Shown: piece after piece, positions 40,707-48,444 of the stretch
Position numbering within the stretch: position 1 is the first letter of the stretch
Layout of the letters: every line of letters begins with the position of its first letter
NCBI GenBank assembly: GCA_016214955.1
Contig: JACRMN010000030.1
Span: 1 to 64,000, forward strand
Direction of reading: 5' to 3'
Origin: Deltaproteobacteria bacterium
GTDB taxonomy: Bacteria > Myxococcota > Myxococcia > Myxococcales > Anaeromyxobacteraceae
Length of the DNA stretch: 64,000 nt
Translations under genes and position numbers: made by a program
The notes under the pieces: generated by a model
The model's input: the letters and a program-made list of their open reading frames with translations, nothing else
The model's database searches: none
Told to the model about the DNA's origin: nothing

Positions 40707-41333
40707 TCAGCCCCGGCGCCGGTCGAGGATGGCCTCGACCTTCCCGAGCGCCGCGTCGAGCGCGTCGGGGCCGAAGCGCTGGCCCCGCGACGCGGCGCTG
40801 AGGATGTACCGCTCCTTGCCCACCCGGAAGATGCGGTGGACGGTGAGCTGGCTCGACTCGTCCTGGAGGAGCACGGCGGTGAGGGGCGAGGCACCGCCCT
40901 GCGCCAGCCTGTCGGAGAGGGAGAGGAGGAGCGAGGCGCCGCCGGCCCAGGCATCGACGTCGCGGGCGCCGGTGGTGGCGGCCAGCGGGAGGCCGACCTC
41001 GTCGCCGAGGAGCAGGGCGTTGAAGCCACCGCGCGCGGCGATGGAGTCGAGCAGCCCGGGCAGCTCGCCCAGGGTGCCGTTGCCGGTCTCGATGCGGGCC
41101 AGCTCGCTGCCGATGCGCTCGCGGTCGAGGATGGGCGCGAGGGCGCGGGCGATCTCGGCCTGGACGGTGGAGGCGTCGGACTGGGACCGGCGCGAGAGCT
41201 CGGCGTCCAGCGCCTCGGCCTGTGCCGCCAGGGCGTGGCGGGCCTCCTTGCCCTGGCGGACACCCAGGAGGTAGCCGCCGGCCAGGAGGCTTCCGATGGC
41301 GCCGGCGGTGAGAAGCACGAAGGCGAGGGTCAC
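40707..41333 (-). CDS. Membrane-anchored roadblock/LC7-like protein
   Basis: The 208-residue product has one N-terminal membrane helix (LAFVLLTAGAIGSLLAGGYLLGV), a helical stretch with Glu/Arg (about 28-90) and a C-terminal domain with the roadblock/LC7-like pattern GFNALLLGDEVGLPLAATTG, LTAVLLQDESSQLTVHRIF and RYILSAAS. The GTG at 41333 overlaps the OmpA-domain stop by four bases, so the two are coupled. Roadblock proteins often act as partners of small GTPases. The identification of the domain is moderate. Confidence 0.68.
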   Translation of the reverse strand: MTLAFVLLTAGAIGSLLAGGYLLGVRQGKEARHALAAQAEALDAELSRRSQSDASTVQAEIARALAPILDRERIGSELARIETGNGTLGELPGLLDSIAARGGFNALLLGDEVGLPLAATTGARDVDAWAGGASLLLSLSDRLAQGGASPLTAVLLQDESSQLTVHRIFRVGKERYILSAASRGQRFGPDALDAALGKVEAILDRRRG

Positions 41334-41965
41334 GGGATGACCACCTGGCGCGTGTCGCGGTAGCAGGCCGCGGCGCCTCTGAAGTGGACCTCGACGCGGC
41401 GCTGTGCCGGCCCGTCGCCGGCGGCGCCCTCGAGGGGCTGGTAGGCGCCGAAGCCGCGGGCGGTGAGCCGGGAGGCGGCGACCCCGGCGCGGCGCAGGGT
41501 GGCGGCGATGCGCTGGGCCCGCTCGTGCGAGAGCGCCAGGTTGCGGTCGGAGCTGCCGACGGCGTCGGCGTGGCCGTCGAGCACGATCGAGACCTCCGGG
41601 TGCTCCTTCAGCCAGGAGGCGAGGCTCCTGGTCTCCCCCACCACCGGTGGCGCGGGCTCGGAGGAGTCGCGCTCGAAGCCGAGCACCACCGGAGGGCAAG
41701 AGGGTGGTGGTGCAGGCTGGGCCGGTGGTGGAGGAGAGGGGGAGGCCGCGGGGGGCGGGGCCTCGGGAGCGGGAACGGCTGCGGCAGCCGGAGCGGCGGG
41801 AGGAGGCGCCGGAGCGACGGCGGGCTCCGCCGTCGGCTCGGGGTGGAGGAGGTCGAGCCCCAGCCGGCCGGCGCCGGCGGCCGAGGCCGAGCCCAGGAGG
41901 ACGAGGGCCACCGCCAGCACCAGCGGCGCGCCCTCGCCGGGCGGCGTGACGGGCTTGACGGCCAT
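41330..41965 (-). CDS. OmpA-like C-terminal domain protein
   Basis: The 211-residue protein has an N-terminal hydrophobic segment, a Pro/Ala linker (about 45-90) and an OmpA-type peptidoglycan-binding domain (VSIVLDGHADAVGSSDRNLALSHERAQRI and LTARGFGAYQPL, given by ends). It should link an inner- or outer-membrane site to peptidoglycan. It is the third gene of the roadblock/ODP operon and starts 4 bases after the ODP stop. No flagellar MotB features were seen. Confidence 0.87.
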   Translation of the reverse strand: MAVKPVTPPGEGAPLVLAVALVLLGSASAAGAGRLGLDLLHPEPTAEPAVAPAPPPAAPAAAAVPAPEAPPPAASPSPPPPAQPAPPPSCPPVVLGFERDSSEPAPPVVGETRSLASWLKEHPEVSIVLDGHADAVGSSDRNLALSHERAQRIAATLRRAGVAASRLTARGFGAYQPLEGAAGDGPAQRRVEVHFRGAAACYRDTRQVVIP

Positions 41966-41968
41966 CGC

Positions 41969-42730
41969 CTAGGTGGGCACGCGCATGACCCGGAGCAGGT
42001 CGCTGCCGCACTCGAGCCCGTCGGCCCAGGTGATGAACCTGTTCACCATCTCCTTGCCACGGAAGAAGGCGCCGTGCTGGGGAGCGATGATCTCGATGTC
42101 CAGCTGGCGGGCCGACCGCACCCACACCCGCATGGCCCGCTTGGAGGCCATGTAGCGCCGGTGGAAGCCCTCCATGTACTGGAGGTGGGAGTCGAAGTCC
42201 GGGACCTCCGCGTAGTCGACGCCGAGCGAGGCCCCGAGGTCGCCGGTGTAGAGGATCTTGGAGACCGGGTCGTAGACCTGGAAGTTGCCGGGCGAGTGGA
42301 GGAAGTGGGCCGGGACGAAGGAGAGGCGGGTGTTGCCGAGGGGCAGCACCTGGCCCTCGTCGGGGATGGGCAGGAGGCGCGACTCCACGAGCCGGTCGAG
42401 GCCGAAGTGCGGGATGAAGCGGGTCCACAGCGACGAGATGTAGGCGGTGGCGTCGGTGGTCATCAGCCAGCCGTTGGTGGCGGCGACGATGTCCGGGTCC
42501 TGGTGTGAGAGGAAGATGTGCTTCAGCGAAGCCTTGCCGAGCTCGGCGAAGGTGCCGGACAGCACCTTGCCGTAGACCTTGTGCCCGCCCGGGTCGAGCA
42601 GGATGGCCTCGCTGGCGTCGATGATGAGGTGCTGGTTGGTCTGCACCGCGCTGCCGGGCGGCGAGACGTCCTCGAGGAGGACGTTGCGGTGCTTCCCGTC
42701 GTCGAAGAGTACGGTCCTGGGAGTTCCCAT
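41969..42730 (-). CDS. ODP-type diiron metallo-beta-lactamase-fold protein
   Basis: The 253-residue protein fits the flavodoxin-less relatives of flavodiiron proteins, such as the oxygen-binding diiron protein (ODP) of Treponema. Metal ligands are visible in SHQDPD (His76, Asp78, Asp80), PAHFLHSPG (His142 or His145), YTGDLGA (Asp164) and APQHGAFF (His219). The His that normally follows in flavodiiron enzymes is Ile81. ODP senses oxygen for chemotaxis. Here it is flanked by roadblock genes, which suggests a role in redox or polarity control; that is inference. Confidence 0.85.
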   Translation of the reverse strand: MGTPRTVLFDDGKHRNVLLEDVSPPGSAVQTNQHLIIDASEAILLDPGGHKVYGKVLSGTFAELGKASLKHIFLSHQDPDIVAATNGWLMTTDATAYISSLWTRFIPHFGLDRLVESRLLPIPDEGQVLPLGNTRLSFVPAHFLHSPGNFQVYDPVSKILYTGDLGASLGVDYAEVPDFDSHLQYMEGFHRRYMASKRAMRVWVRSARQLDIEIIAPQHGAFFRGKEMVNRFITWADGLECGSDLLRVMRVPT

Positions 42731-42740
42731 GGCGGCCTCC

Positions 42741-43106
42741 CTATACGACCTTGCGGAGGTCGTCGACCGCCCGCCGCATGTCCAGGAAGATGAGGCCGAG
42801 CTTGGCCTCGCGGCTGGCCAGCGCCAGCAGCACCGTGCCGGCGCTGGCGGAGATCATGACCGCGTAGCCGTAGCTGCCCCGCACCAGGACCTCCTCCACG
42901 TCGCCGCGCTCCAGCTCGCGGGCCGCGCGCGATCCCAGGGTCGAGAGGGTCGCGCTGACGCCGGCCACCCGGGACTCGTCGACGTGCTGCGGCAGTGCGC
43001 TCGCCAGCATGAGGCCGTCCTCGCTGATGAGCGCGCTGGCCTCCACGGCCGGCGAGGCCGCCTGGAGGTTGCGCAGAATTCGGTTGATGGTCTCTACCCG
43101 CGACAT
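42741..43106 (-). CDS. Roadblock/LC7-domain protein
   Basis: The 121-residue product is a single roadblock/LC7 domain (VEASALISEDGLMLASALPQ, then EEVLVRGSYGYAVMISASAGTVLLALAS), as in MglB, the GTPase-activating partner of the polarity GTPase MglA. The ATG at 43106 follows AGGTGA. It is the first gene of the operon with the ODP protein, 11 bases upstream. No MglA-like GTPase is in the window. Confidence 0.93.
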   Translation of the reverse strand: MSRVETINRILRNLQAASPAVEASALISEDGLMLASALPQHVDESRVAGVSATLSTLGSRAARELERGDVEEVLVRGSYGYAVMISASAGTVLLALASREAKLGLIFLDMRRAVDDLRKVV

Positions 43107-43396
43107 GGGATCACCTGTTCCCCGGCTCCCCCGAGCCCTTCCGGGAGCCCTACCGGGTAGCAACGGGCACGCCAGCGCCTGCTCCCGCGTAATCGCGGAC
43201 CATTCGCGGTCCTCCGTCGTCCGGGTGGGGCGAGATTGTCAGGTGGAGGGCGGGATCATCTTGTACGTTCACGTATGGTCAAGGCACGGATGTGGGACAG
43301 GGGCGCGGGTGGGGCCACACCCGGACGGGCGTGCGTTTTCTTGCGCCAGCGCAGATCCCGGGGATGCTGGGGCCATCCGCTATCCGGAGGAATCGC
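43107..43396. other. Divergent gap between roadblock genes, with a candidate operator
   Basis: This 290-base gap separates two divergent roadblock-type genes. The clearest structure is TACGT (43264-43268) and ACGTA (43271-43275), a perfect 5-base inverted repeat with a 2-base spacer, a possible operator. The rest is GC-rich. I found no -24/-12 box and no convincing -35/-10 pair, and no gene. Confidence 0.4.
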
Positions 43397-43735
43397 ATGG
43401 AACGCCGTGTCCACCGCAGCCCGCACCGCCAGGAGGCCCTCGGGCTCCTGCTCGAATCGCTCCGCAAGAGGCAGGATCTGGAGGCCGTGGCCCTCTCGAC
43501 CCAGGACGGCCTCCTGGTGGCCGGCGCCGGGGAGGTCGACCTGGAGCGCATGGCCGCCCTGGCGCCCAACAGCAACGGCCCGACGATGCCCTGGGGCGCT
43601 CGCACGCTGCACGTCGAGCGCTTCGACCAGTGGGGCACGTGGCTCTACCTGGCCACCGCGGGCGGCAGCGTCGGCCGCGCGACCCTGGCCGACCTGCGCC
43701 GCATCCTCTCCGAGATGCCGAAGCAGGCGGCGTAG
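43397..43735 (+). CDS. Roadblock/LC7-like protein, divergent
   Basis: The 112-residue product shows a roadblock-like pattern (LRKRQDLEAVALSTQDGLLVAGAGE and TWLYLATAGGSV). The N terminus is basic. The ATG at 43397 follows CCGGAGGAATCGC and gives the usual size; the upstream in-frame extension is not supported. It is divergent from the roadblock/ODP operon and 57 bases before selC. The domain call is moderate. Confidence 0.72.
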   Translation: MERRVHRSPHRQEALGLLLESLRKRQDLEAVALSTQDGLLVAGAGEVDLERMAALAPNSNGPTMPWGARTLHVERFDQWGTWLYLATAGGSVGRATLADLRRILSEMPKQAA

Positions 43736-43791
43736 CGGCGCGGCGCTCGCGGGCCGCTGGCGGGCTCGAGCAGGCCCGGAGCGCGGGGGAG

Positions 43792-43890
43792 TGGCGGTAG
43801 CGCACGGGAATCGAACCCGCCAACAGCGCCCTTCAGCACCATTCACCGGTTTTGAAGACCGGGCCCGGCACCAGCCTAGGAAGCGCTACC
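43792..43890 (-). tRNA. selC: tRNA-Sec (anticodon TCA)
   Basis: The minus strand folds as a selenocysteine tRNA. The 8-base acceptor GGTAGCGC (43890-43883) pairs with GCGCTACC followed by G and an encoded CCA (43794-43792). The anticodon loop is CTTCAAA with anticodon TCA (UCA), flanked by CCGGT/ACCGG. The D arm has six pairs with one bulged A. The T loop is TTCGATT, and there is a long variable arm. The 99-base length and 8+5 acceptor-T form match SelC, so UGA is decoded as Sec in this organism. Confidence 0.95.
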
Positions 43891-43897
43891 GCCAACC

Positions 43898-43926
43898 GGT
43901 GTACGGGAGGGGCGGGGAGCGGTCAA
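43898..43926 (-). promoter_or_regulatory. Promoter candidate for selC
   Basis: TTGACC (43926-43921) is 17 bases from TACACC (43903-43898) on the minus strand. The expected start is about 43891-43890, the first base of the tRNA. Confidence 0.5.
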
Positions 43927-43993
43927 GGCCGCGGCCGGGACCCCGGGGCTGCGCCGGCGCGCCGGGCCCGCTATCACCCGAGGTGGGCGCGCC

Positions 43994-45106
43994 ATGCGGA
44001 ACTACATCGCCTACGCCATCCCCTTCTTCCTCGTCGCCATGGCCGGCGAACTCCTCTGGGCCTGGCGGCGCGGCCGCAGGGTGTACCGGCTCGCCGACGC
44101 CGTCGCCGACCTGGGCTGCGGCGTGGGCCAGCAGGTGGGCACGGTCTTCCTGGCCGCCTCGCTGCTGGCCGCCTACGCCTGGCTGCTGGAGCACGTTGCG
44201 CTGCTGCGCTTCGGCCCCGGCAGCCCCTGGCCCTGGCTCGCGGCCCTGCTCTGGGTGGACCTCGCCTACTACTGGTGGCACCGGCTCTCCCACGAGGTGA
44301 GCTTCCTCTGGGCGGTGCACGCCGTCCACCACCAGAGCGAGGACTACAACCTGGCGGTGGCGCTCCGGCAGGCGGTGCTCTCGGGCGTGACCTCCTTCCC
44401 GTTCTACGCGCCGCTGGCGCTGCTGGGCGTGCCGGCACCGGTGTTCGTGGGCGCCATCAGCCTCTCGACGCTCTACCAGTTCTGGATCCACACCGAGCTG
44501 GTGGGCAAGCTGGGGCCGCTGGAGCGGGTGCTCAACACGCCCTCGGCCCATCGCGTGCACCACGCCGTCAACCCGCGCTACCTCGACCGCAACTACGGTG
44601 CCATCCTCATCGTCTGGGACCGGCTCTTCGGCAGCTACGCCGAGGAGCGGGAGCCGCCGGTGTACGGGGTCACCCATCCCATCCGCACCTTCAACCCTGC
44701 ATGGGCCCAGCTCCAGCCCTGGGCCGAGATCGTGGCCAGGGCCCGGCGGCTGCGCGGCCTCGACAGGCTCCGGGTCTGGTGGCGCTCTCCCGCCTGGAGC
44801 CCGGCGGGTGATGCGCTGCCTTCCGAGGGGGAGGTGCAGGCCCGGCCGCGCCACGAGGCACCGGTCTCCGCGGCCCGTCGCTGGTACGCGCTCCTCCAGT
44901 TCGCGCCGCTGGTGGCGCTCACCTTCTTCATGCTCCTCGGCCAGTCGAGCGCCGACCCGCGGCTGCTGGCGGCCGGAGGCCTCTTCACGCTCCTCACCCT
45001 GGTGGCGGTGGGCGGCCTGCTCGACGGGCGGCGCTGGGCGCCGTGGCTGGAGGGGTTGCGGCTCGGCCTGGTGGCGCTGGCGCTGGTGGCGGCCTCGGTG
45101 GCGTAG
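43994..45106 (+). CDS. Sterol desaturase/fatty acid hydroxylase-family membrane enzyme
   Basis: The 370-residue protein has several membrane helices and the three His clusters of diiron hydroxylases: HRLSH (96-100), HAVHH (109-113) and HRVHH (about 183-187), with HT near residue 162. The family oxidises lipids or sterols, using O2. The C terminus adds three further helices (FAPLVALTFFMLLG, LLAAGGLFTLLTLVAVGGLL). Alkylglycerol monooxygenase-like activity is one option. Substrate is unknown. Confidence 0.88.
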   Translation: MRNYIAYAIPFFLVAMAGELLWAWRRGRRVYRLADAVADLGCGVGQQVGTVFLAASLLAAYAWLLEHVALLRFGPGSPWPWLAALLWVDLAYYWWHRLSHEVSFLWAVHAVHHQSEDYNLAVALRQAVLSGVTSFPFYAPLALLGVPAPVFVGAISLSTLYQFWIHTELVGKLGPLERVLNTPSAHRVHHAVNPRYLDRNYGAILIVWDRLFGSYAEEREPPVYGVTHPIRTFNPAWAQLQPWAEIVARARRLRGLDRLRVWWRSPAWSPAGDALPSEGEVQARPRHEAPVSAARRWYALLQFAPLVALTFFMLLGQSSADPRLLAAGGLFTLLTLVAVGGLLDGRRWAPWLEGLRLGLVALALVAASVA

Positions 45107-45118
45107 GCGCCGCCGGGC

Positions 45119-46723
45119 TCAGGGCTTGGGCGCCTTGGAGGGGCGGGCGGCGGCGCGGGGCACGGCGTGCTCGTCGCCGAAGGGCGCCAGCGCCAGCCCG
45201 GCCCGCTCGTGGGGCATGAGGACCCGGGCCGAGCGGAAGTACTCCATGGGCGAGTAGAAGGCGAGGTTGGAGACGCGGCTCGTGTAGACGCAGGCGTAGT
45301 CCTCGATCTGCTCGCCGAAGCGCGAGTTCTCGTGCCCCTCCTTGAAGGTGAGCCCCCAGAAGCGGTTGAAGCCGCCCTCCACGATCTCCCCCAGGGTGGC
45401 GATGCGCGCGTCGGCGTCGCGGTGTGCGCGCCGCAGGAGCTCCAGCTCGGCCTTGGCGCGACGCCGCTCCTCCTCGAGCCGCGCCCGCTCCTCGGGGCCG
45501 GGGTTGCCGCGCTCCAGCCGGCGCTCGGCGACGTTGAGGGCGCTGCGCCGTGTCGAGAGCTCGTCGCCCAGGCGGGCCCGTAGATCCTCCAGCCGGGCGA
45601 GCTCCTCCAGCGCCGGGACCTTGCCCTCGAGCCAGGCCAGCTCCCGCTCCAGCTCCTCCACCACCATGCAGGTGCGCCAGAGCGAGTCGCGGCGCGAGCG
45701 CAGGATGTCGCCGTAGATGTGGTCGCCGACGTAGAGCACGCGCTCGCCTCCGAAGCCGGCCAGCCGCTCCAGCTCCGAGAGGGAGCCGCCCTGGTAGAGC
45801 ACGTTGCGCTCCAGCACCTGGGCCTCGCCCAGCACCGCGCCGTCGGGCCCCAGGGCCTCGATGGGCCGCTTCTCCGAGAAGAAGCCCGGCTTGCGGGCCG
45901 CGGTGACGGCGAAGTCGAAGTAGTTGCGCCAGCTCGGGTACTCGGGGAGCACGCCGTCGAGGACGTGGCGCATCACCGCGTCGGTGTAGTCCCAGGCCGA
46001 GTTGGTGAGCAGGAAGAGCCGCTTGCCGCCGGAGCGCAGCTTGTGCAGCGCCGGCCCCAGCTCCGGGTCGCGGATGACGAAGTGGGCGAGATCGGCCCGC
46101 ACCAGCGCCTTGAGCGAGCCGTCGGCGTGGACGGTGTCGATGGTGGAGCGGATGTCGTCGTAGAGCTTCTCCCAGGTGGCCGGCCGGCCGGCCTCGGCCA
46201 GCACGTCGACCACGCCGGCGAAGAGGCAGGCCTCGGGCAGGGAGAAGAGGGTGTCGAGCCAGGCGAAGCGCGGCGAGGAGAGGCGGATCTTCTCCTCGCG
46301 GTAGAGCCGGCGGATCTCGTCGGCCGGCAGCGGGCGGGTGCCGTGGAAGCAGCGGCCCACGTGGTTGTGCCGGTCCATCTTGAAGAGGTTGCCTGTCTGC
46401 TTGTCCATCACCAGCCCGCGGATGACGAAGTCCGGGTCGTAGCGCATGGCGCGGACCGCCTCGGGGTAGCCAAGCCGCTCCACCATCCGGTCGCGGGTCA
46501 GGGAGAAGGCCAGCCCCTCCACCGGGCCGAGCCGGTAGAGGGCCAGCGTGTAGTCCATGTCGAAGCCGACCGCCTCGATGCGGTCCATGCGCAGGGTGCG
46601 GTTGACGAACACCTGGCGGGCCCTGGGGACGTCGCGGCCGGGGCGTCCGGGGCCGTCGAGGAGGGCGAGCACGGTGGGGTCGGCGTAGGTGTGGCCCGGC
46701 GGGCCAGGGGGCTCTCGGTTCAT
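45119..46723 (-). CDS. HAD-family 5'-nucleotidase
   Basis: This protein matches the cytosolic 5'-nucleotidase (IMP/GMP-type) family: motif I GFDMDYTLALY, motif II LLTNS, and motif IV YVGDHIYGDIL. After the last motif comes a coiled coil rich in Glu, Arg and Leu (about 100 residues), then a segment that completes the family fold (FWGLTFKEGHENSRFGEQI, DYACVYTSRVSNL). It dephosphorylates nucleoside monophosphates. The ATG at 46723 gives MNREPPG; 46741 is an equally possible start, and neither has a good ribosome-binding site. Confidence 0.87.
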   Translation of the reverse strand: MNREPPGPPGHTYADPTVLALLDGPGRPGRDVPRARQVFVNRTLRMDRIEAVGFDMDYTLALYRLGPVEGLAFSLTRDRMVERLGYPEAVRAMRYDPDFVIRGLVMDKQTGNLFKMDRHNHVGRCFHGTRPLPADEIRRLYREEKIRLSSPRFAWLDTLFSLPEACLFAGVVDVLAEAGRPATWEKLYDDIRSTIDTVHADGSLKALVRADLAHFVIRDPELGPALHKLRSGGKRLFLLTNSAWDYTDAVMRHVLDGVLPEYPSWRNYFDFAVTAARKPGFFSEKRPIEALGPDGAVLGEAQVLERNVLYQGGSLSELERLAGFGGERVLYVGDHIYGDILRSRRDSLWRTCMVVEELERELAWLEGKVPALEELARLEDLRARLGDELSTRRSALNVAERRLERGNPGPEERARLEEERRRAKAELELLRRAHRDADARIATLGEIVEGGFNRFWGLTFKEGHENSRFGEQIEDYACVYTSRVSNLAFYSPMEYFRSARVLMPHERAGLALAPFGDEHAVPRAAARPSKAPKP

Positions 46724-46800
46724 CGCCGCCGAGGATGGCACGGGGCCGGGCCGGCGGGAACTTTGCCCGCTCCGGAACCGCGTGGCACGCTGGTGCCAGC

Positions 46801-47037
46801 ATGGCCCGCCGCGCCGCCCCGCCCATGGAGGAGATCCTGCACCGCCTCCGGGCGATGGAGGAGCGGCTGGCGCGGCTGGAGGCGGGCAGGGCTCCCCCGG
46901 GCGACGGCCGGGCCGCCGCCCCGGCGCCGGGGAAGAAGCCGGTGAAGCGCTGCATCGGCTGCGGCCTGCCCCTGCGCCGCCGCGCCGGCCGCTGCGCCGA
47001 GTGCGGCCTGCCCCTGTCCCGCTCGCGCCGGTCGTGA
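46801..47037 (+). CDS. Coiled-coil plus zinc-ribbon small protein
   Basis: The 78-residue product has a short leucine-rich coil (MEEILHRLRAMEERLARLE) and a double zinc-ribbon end, CIGCGLPL and CAECGLPL, with the pattern CxxCGLPL twice. It looks like a small regulatory or adaptor protein that dimerises through the coil. The function is unknown. Its ATG lies near a TTGCCC and CACGCT pair of possible promoter boxes. It is divergent from the nucleotidase. Confidence 0.7.
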   Translation: MARRAAPPMEEILHRLRAMEERLARLEAGRAPPGDGRAAAPAPGKKPVKRCIGCGLPLRRRAGRCAECGLPLSRSRRS

Positions 47038-47148
47038 TCCCACGGCTCGCTCCGCCCGGGCCCTAACCGGGACGGCCGGCCCGCGCCAGGGGGAGTTTCG
47101 CTTGACCGCCCTCCCGACCCGCGGCCAATGTTGCGCCGCGGAGGGACG

Positions 47149-48444
47149 GTGGCGAAGCAGCCCGAATACCATCTCCAGCTCGACGGCCTCCTGGCGGAGA
47201 CCCTGCCCAACGGGCTGCGGGTGCGCGTCCTGCCGGAGCGCTCCGCGCCCACCGTGGCCTATTACACCTTCTTCCAGGTGGGCTCGCGCAACGAGCGGCC
47301 CGGCCTCACCGGCATCAGCCACCTCTTCGAGCACATGATGTTCAACGGGGCGGCCAAGTACGGCCCCAAGGAGTTCGACCGGGTCCTGGAGTCGAAGGGC
47401 GGCCACTCCAACGCCTACACCTCCAGCGACGTCACCGCCTACTACGAGGAGTTCGCCGCCGAGGCGCTACCCACGGTCATCGACCTGGAGGCCGACAGGA
47501 TGCGGTCGCTGGCGCTGGCGCCCGACGTCCTGGAGCAGGAGCGGCAGGTGGTGATGGAGGAGCGGCGGCTGCGCACCGAGAACTCCATCTTCGGCCTCAT
47601 GGAGGAGCAGGCCGAGTCGCTGGTGTTCCAGGCCCATCCGTACCGCTGGCCCATCATCGGCTGGATGGACGACATCGCCCGCATTCGCCGCGAGGACTGC
47701 CTCGACTGGTTCCGCGTGCACTACGCGCCCGGCAACGCCGCCGTCTACCTGGTGGGCGACGTGGACGGGCCCGAGGCGCTGGCGGCCATCCGCGCCGCCT
47801 ACGCCGACATCCCCGCCGGACCGCCCCCGCCGCCGGTGGCCGCCGGGGAGCCGCCGCAGCGCGGCGAGCGCCGGGCGGTGGTGCAGTACCCGGCGCAGGG
47901 CGGGGCGCTGCTGCTCGCCTGGCGCGCGCCGGCGGCCACCAGCCCCGACGCCGCGGTCCTCGACGTGGTGCAGGCGGCCATCTCCATGGGCGAGTCCTCC
48001 CGGCTGCGCCGCAGGCTGGTGCAGGAGACCGAGGTGGCGGTCTCGGTCCACGTCAGCTACGGCTGGCGCATCGACCCCGGCGTCTTCTTCGCCTTCGTCG
48101 AGCTCTCCCCCGGCGCCTCCCCGGAGGAGGCCGAGAAGCTGGTGCTGGCGGAGCTGGGGCGGGTGGCGCGGAGGGGGCTCGCCCCGGAGGACCTGGCCCG
48201 GGCCAAGCGGCTCCTGCGCAGCGCCTCGCTGCACGAGCTCGCCACCCACTCGGGCGTGGCCCACGCGCTGGGCCAGGCCGAGGCGCTGCTGGGCGACCAC
48301 CGCAAGGCGGGGAGCGCGCTGCTCCAGTACGCCGCCGTCACCTCGGCCGACGCTCGCCGGGTGGCGGCGGAGTGGCTCGACCCGGCGCGGCGCTCCGCCG
48401 TGGTCCTCGACCCGCGCCCCGCCCGTGCCGGGGCCGCCCGGTGA
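47149..48444 (+). CDS. M16 family zinc peptidase, active subunit
   Basis: The 431-residue protein has the inverted zinc motif HLFEH (58-62) with the third ligand in VVMEERR (about residue 137-138) and the R/Y pair typical of the M16B family. The next gene encodes the paired catalytically dead partner, so the two probably form a heterodimer. The GTG at 47149 was chosen because GGAGGG sits just before it; an ATG at 47128 has no ribosome-binding site. Confidence 0.93.
   Translation: MAKQPEYHLQLDGLLAETLPNGLRVRVLPERSAPTVAYYTFFQVGSRNERPGLTGISHLFEHMMFNGAAKYGPKEFDRVLESKGGHSNAYTSSDVTAYYEEFAAEALPTVIDLEADRMRSLALAPDVLEQERQVVMEERRLRTENSIFGLMEEQAESLVFQAHPYRWPIIGWMDDIARIRREDCLDWFRVHYAPGNAAVYLVGDVDGPEALAAIRAAYADIPAGPPPPPVAAGEPPQRGERRAVVQYPAQGGALLLAWRAPAATSPDAAVLDVVQAAISMGESSRLRRRLVQETEVAVSVHVSYGWRIDPGVFFAFVELSPGASPEEAEKLVLAELGRVARRGLAPEDLARAKRLLRSASLHELATHSGVAHALGQAEALLGDHRKAGSALLQYAAVTSADARRVAAEWLDPARRSAVVLDPRPARAGAAR

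Noticed and set aside
43320-43350. A possible sigma-54 box (GGGCGTGCG...TTGCG) upstream of the divergent roadblock gene
   Set aside because: The GG-to-GC distance is 13, not 10, so it does not match the -24/-12 consensus.
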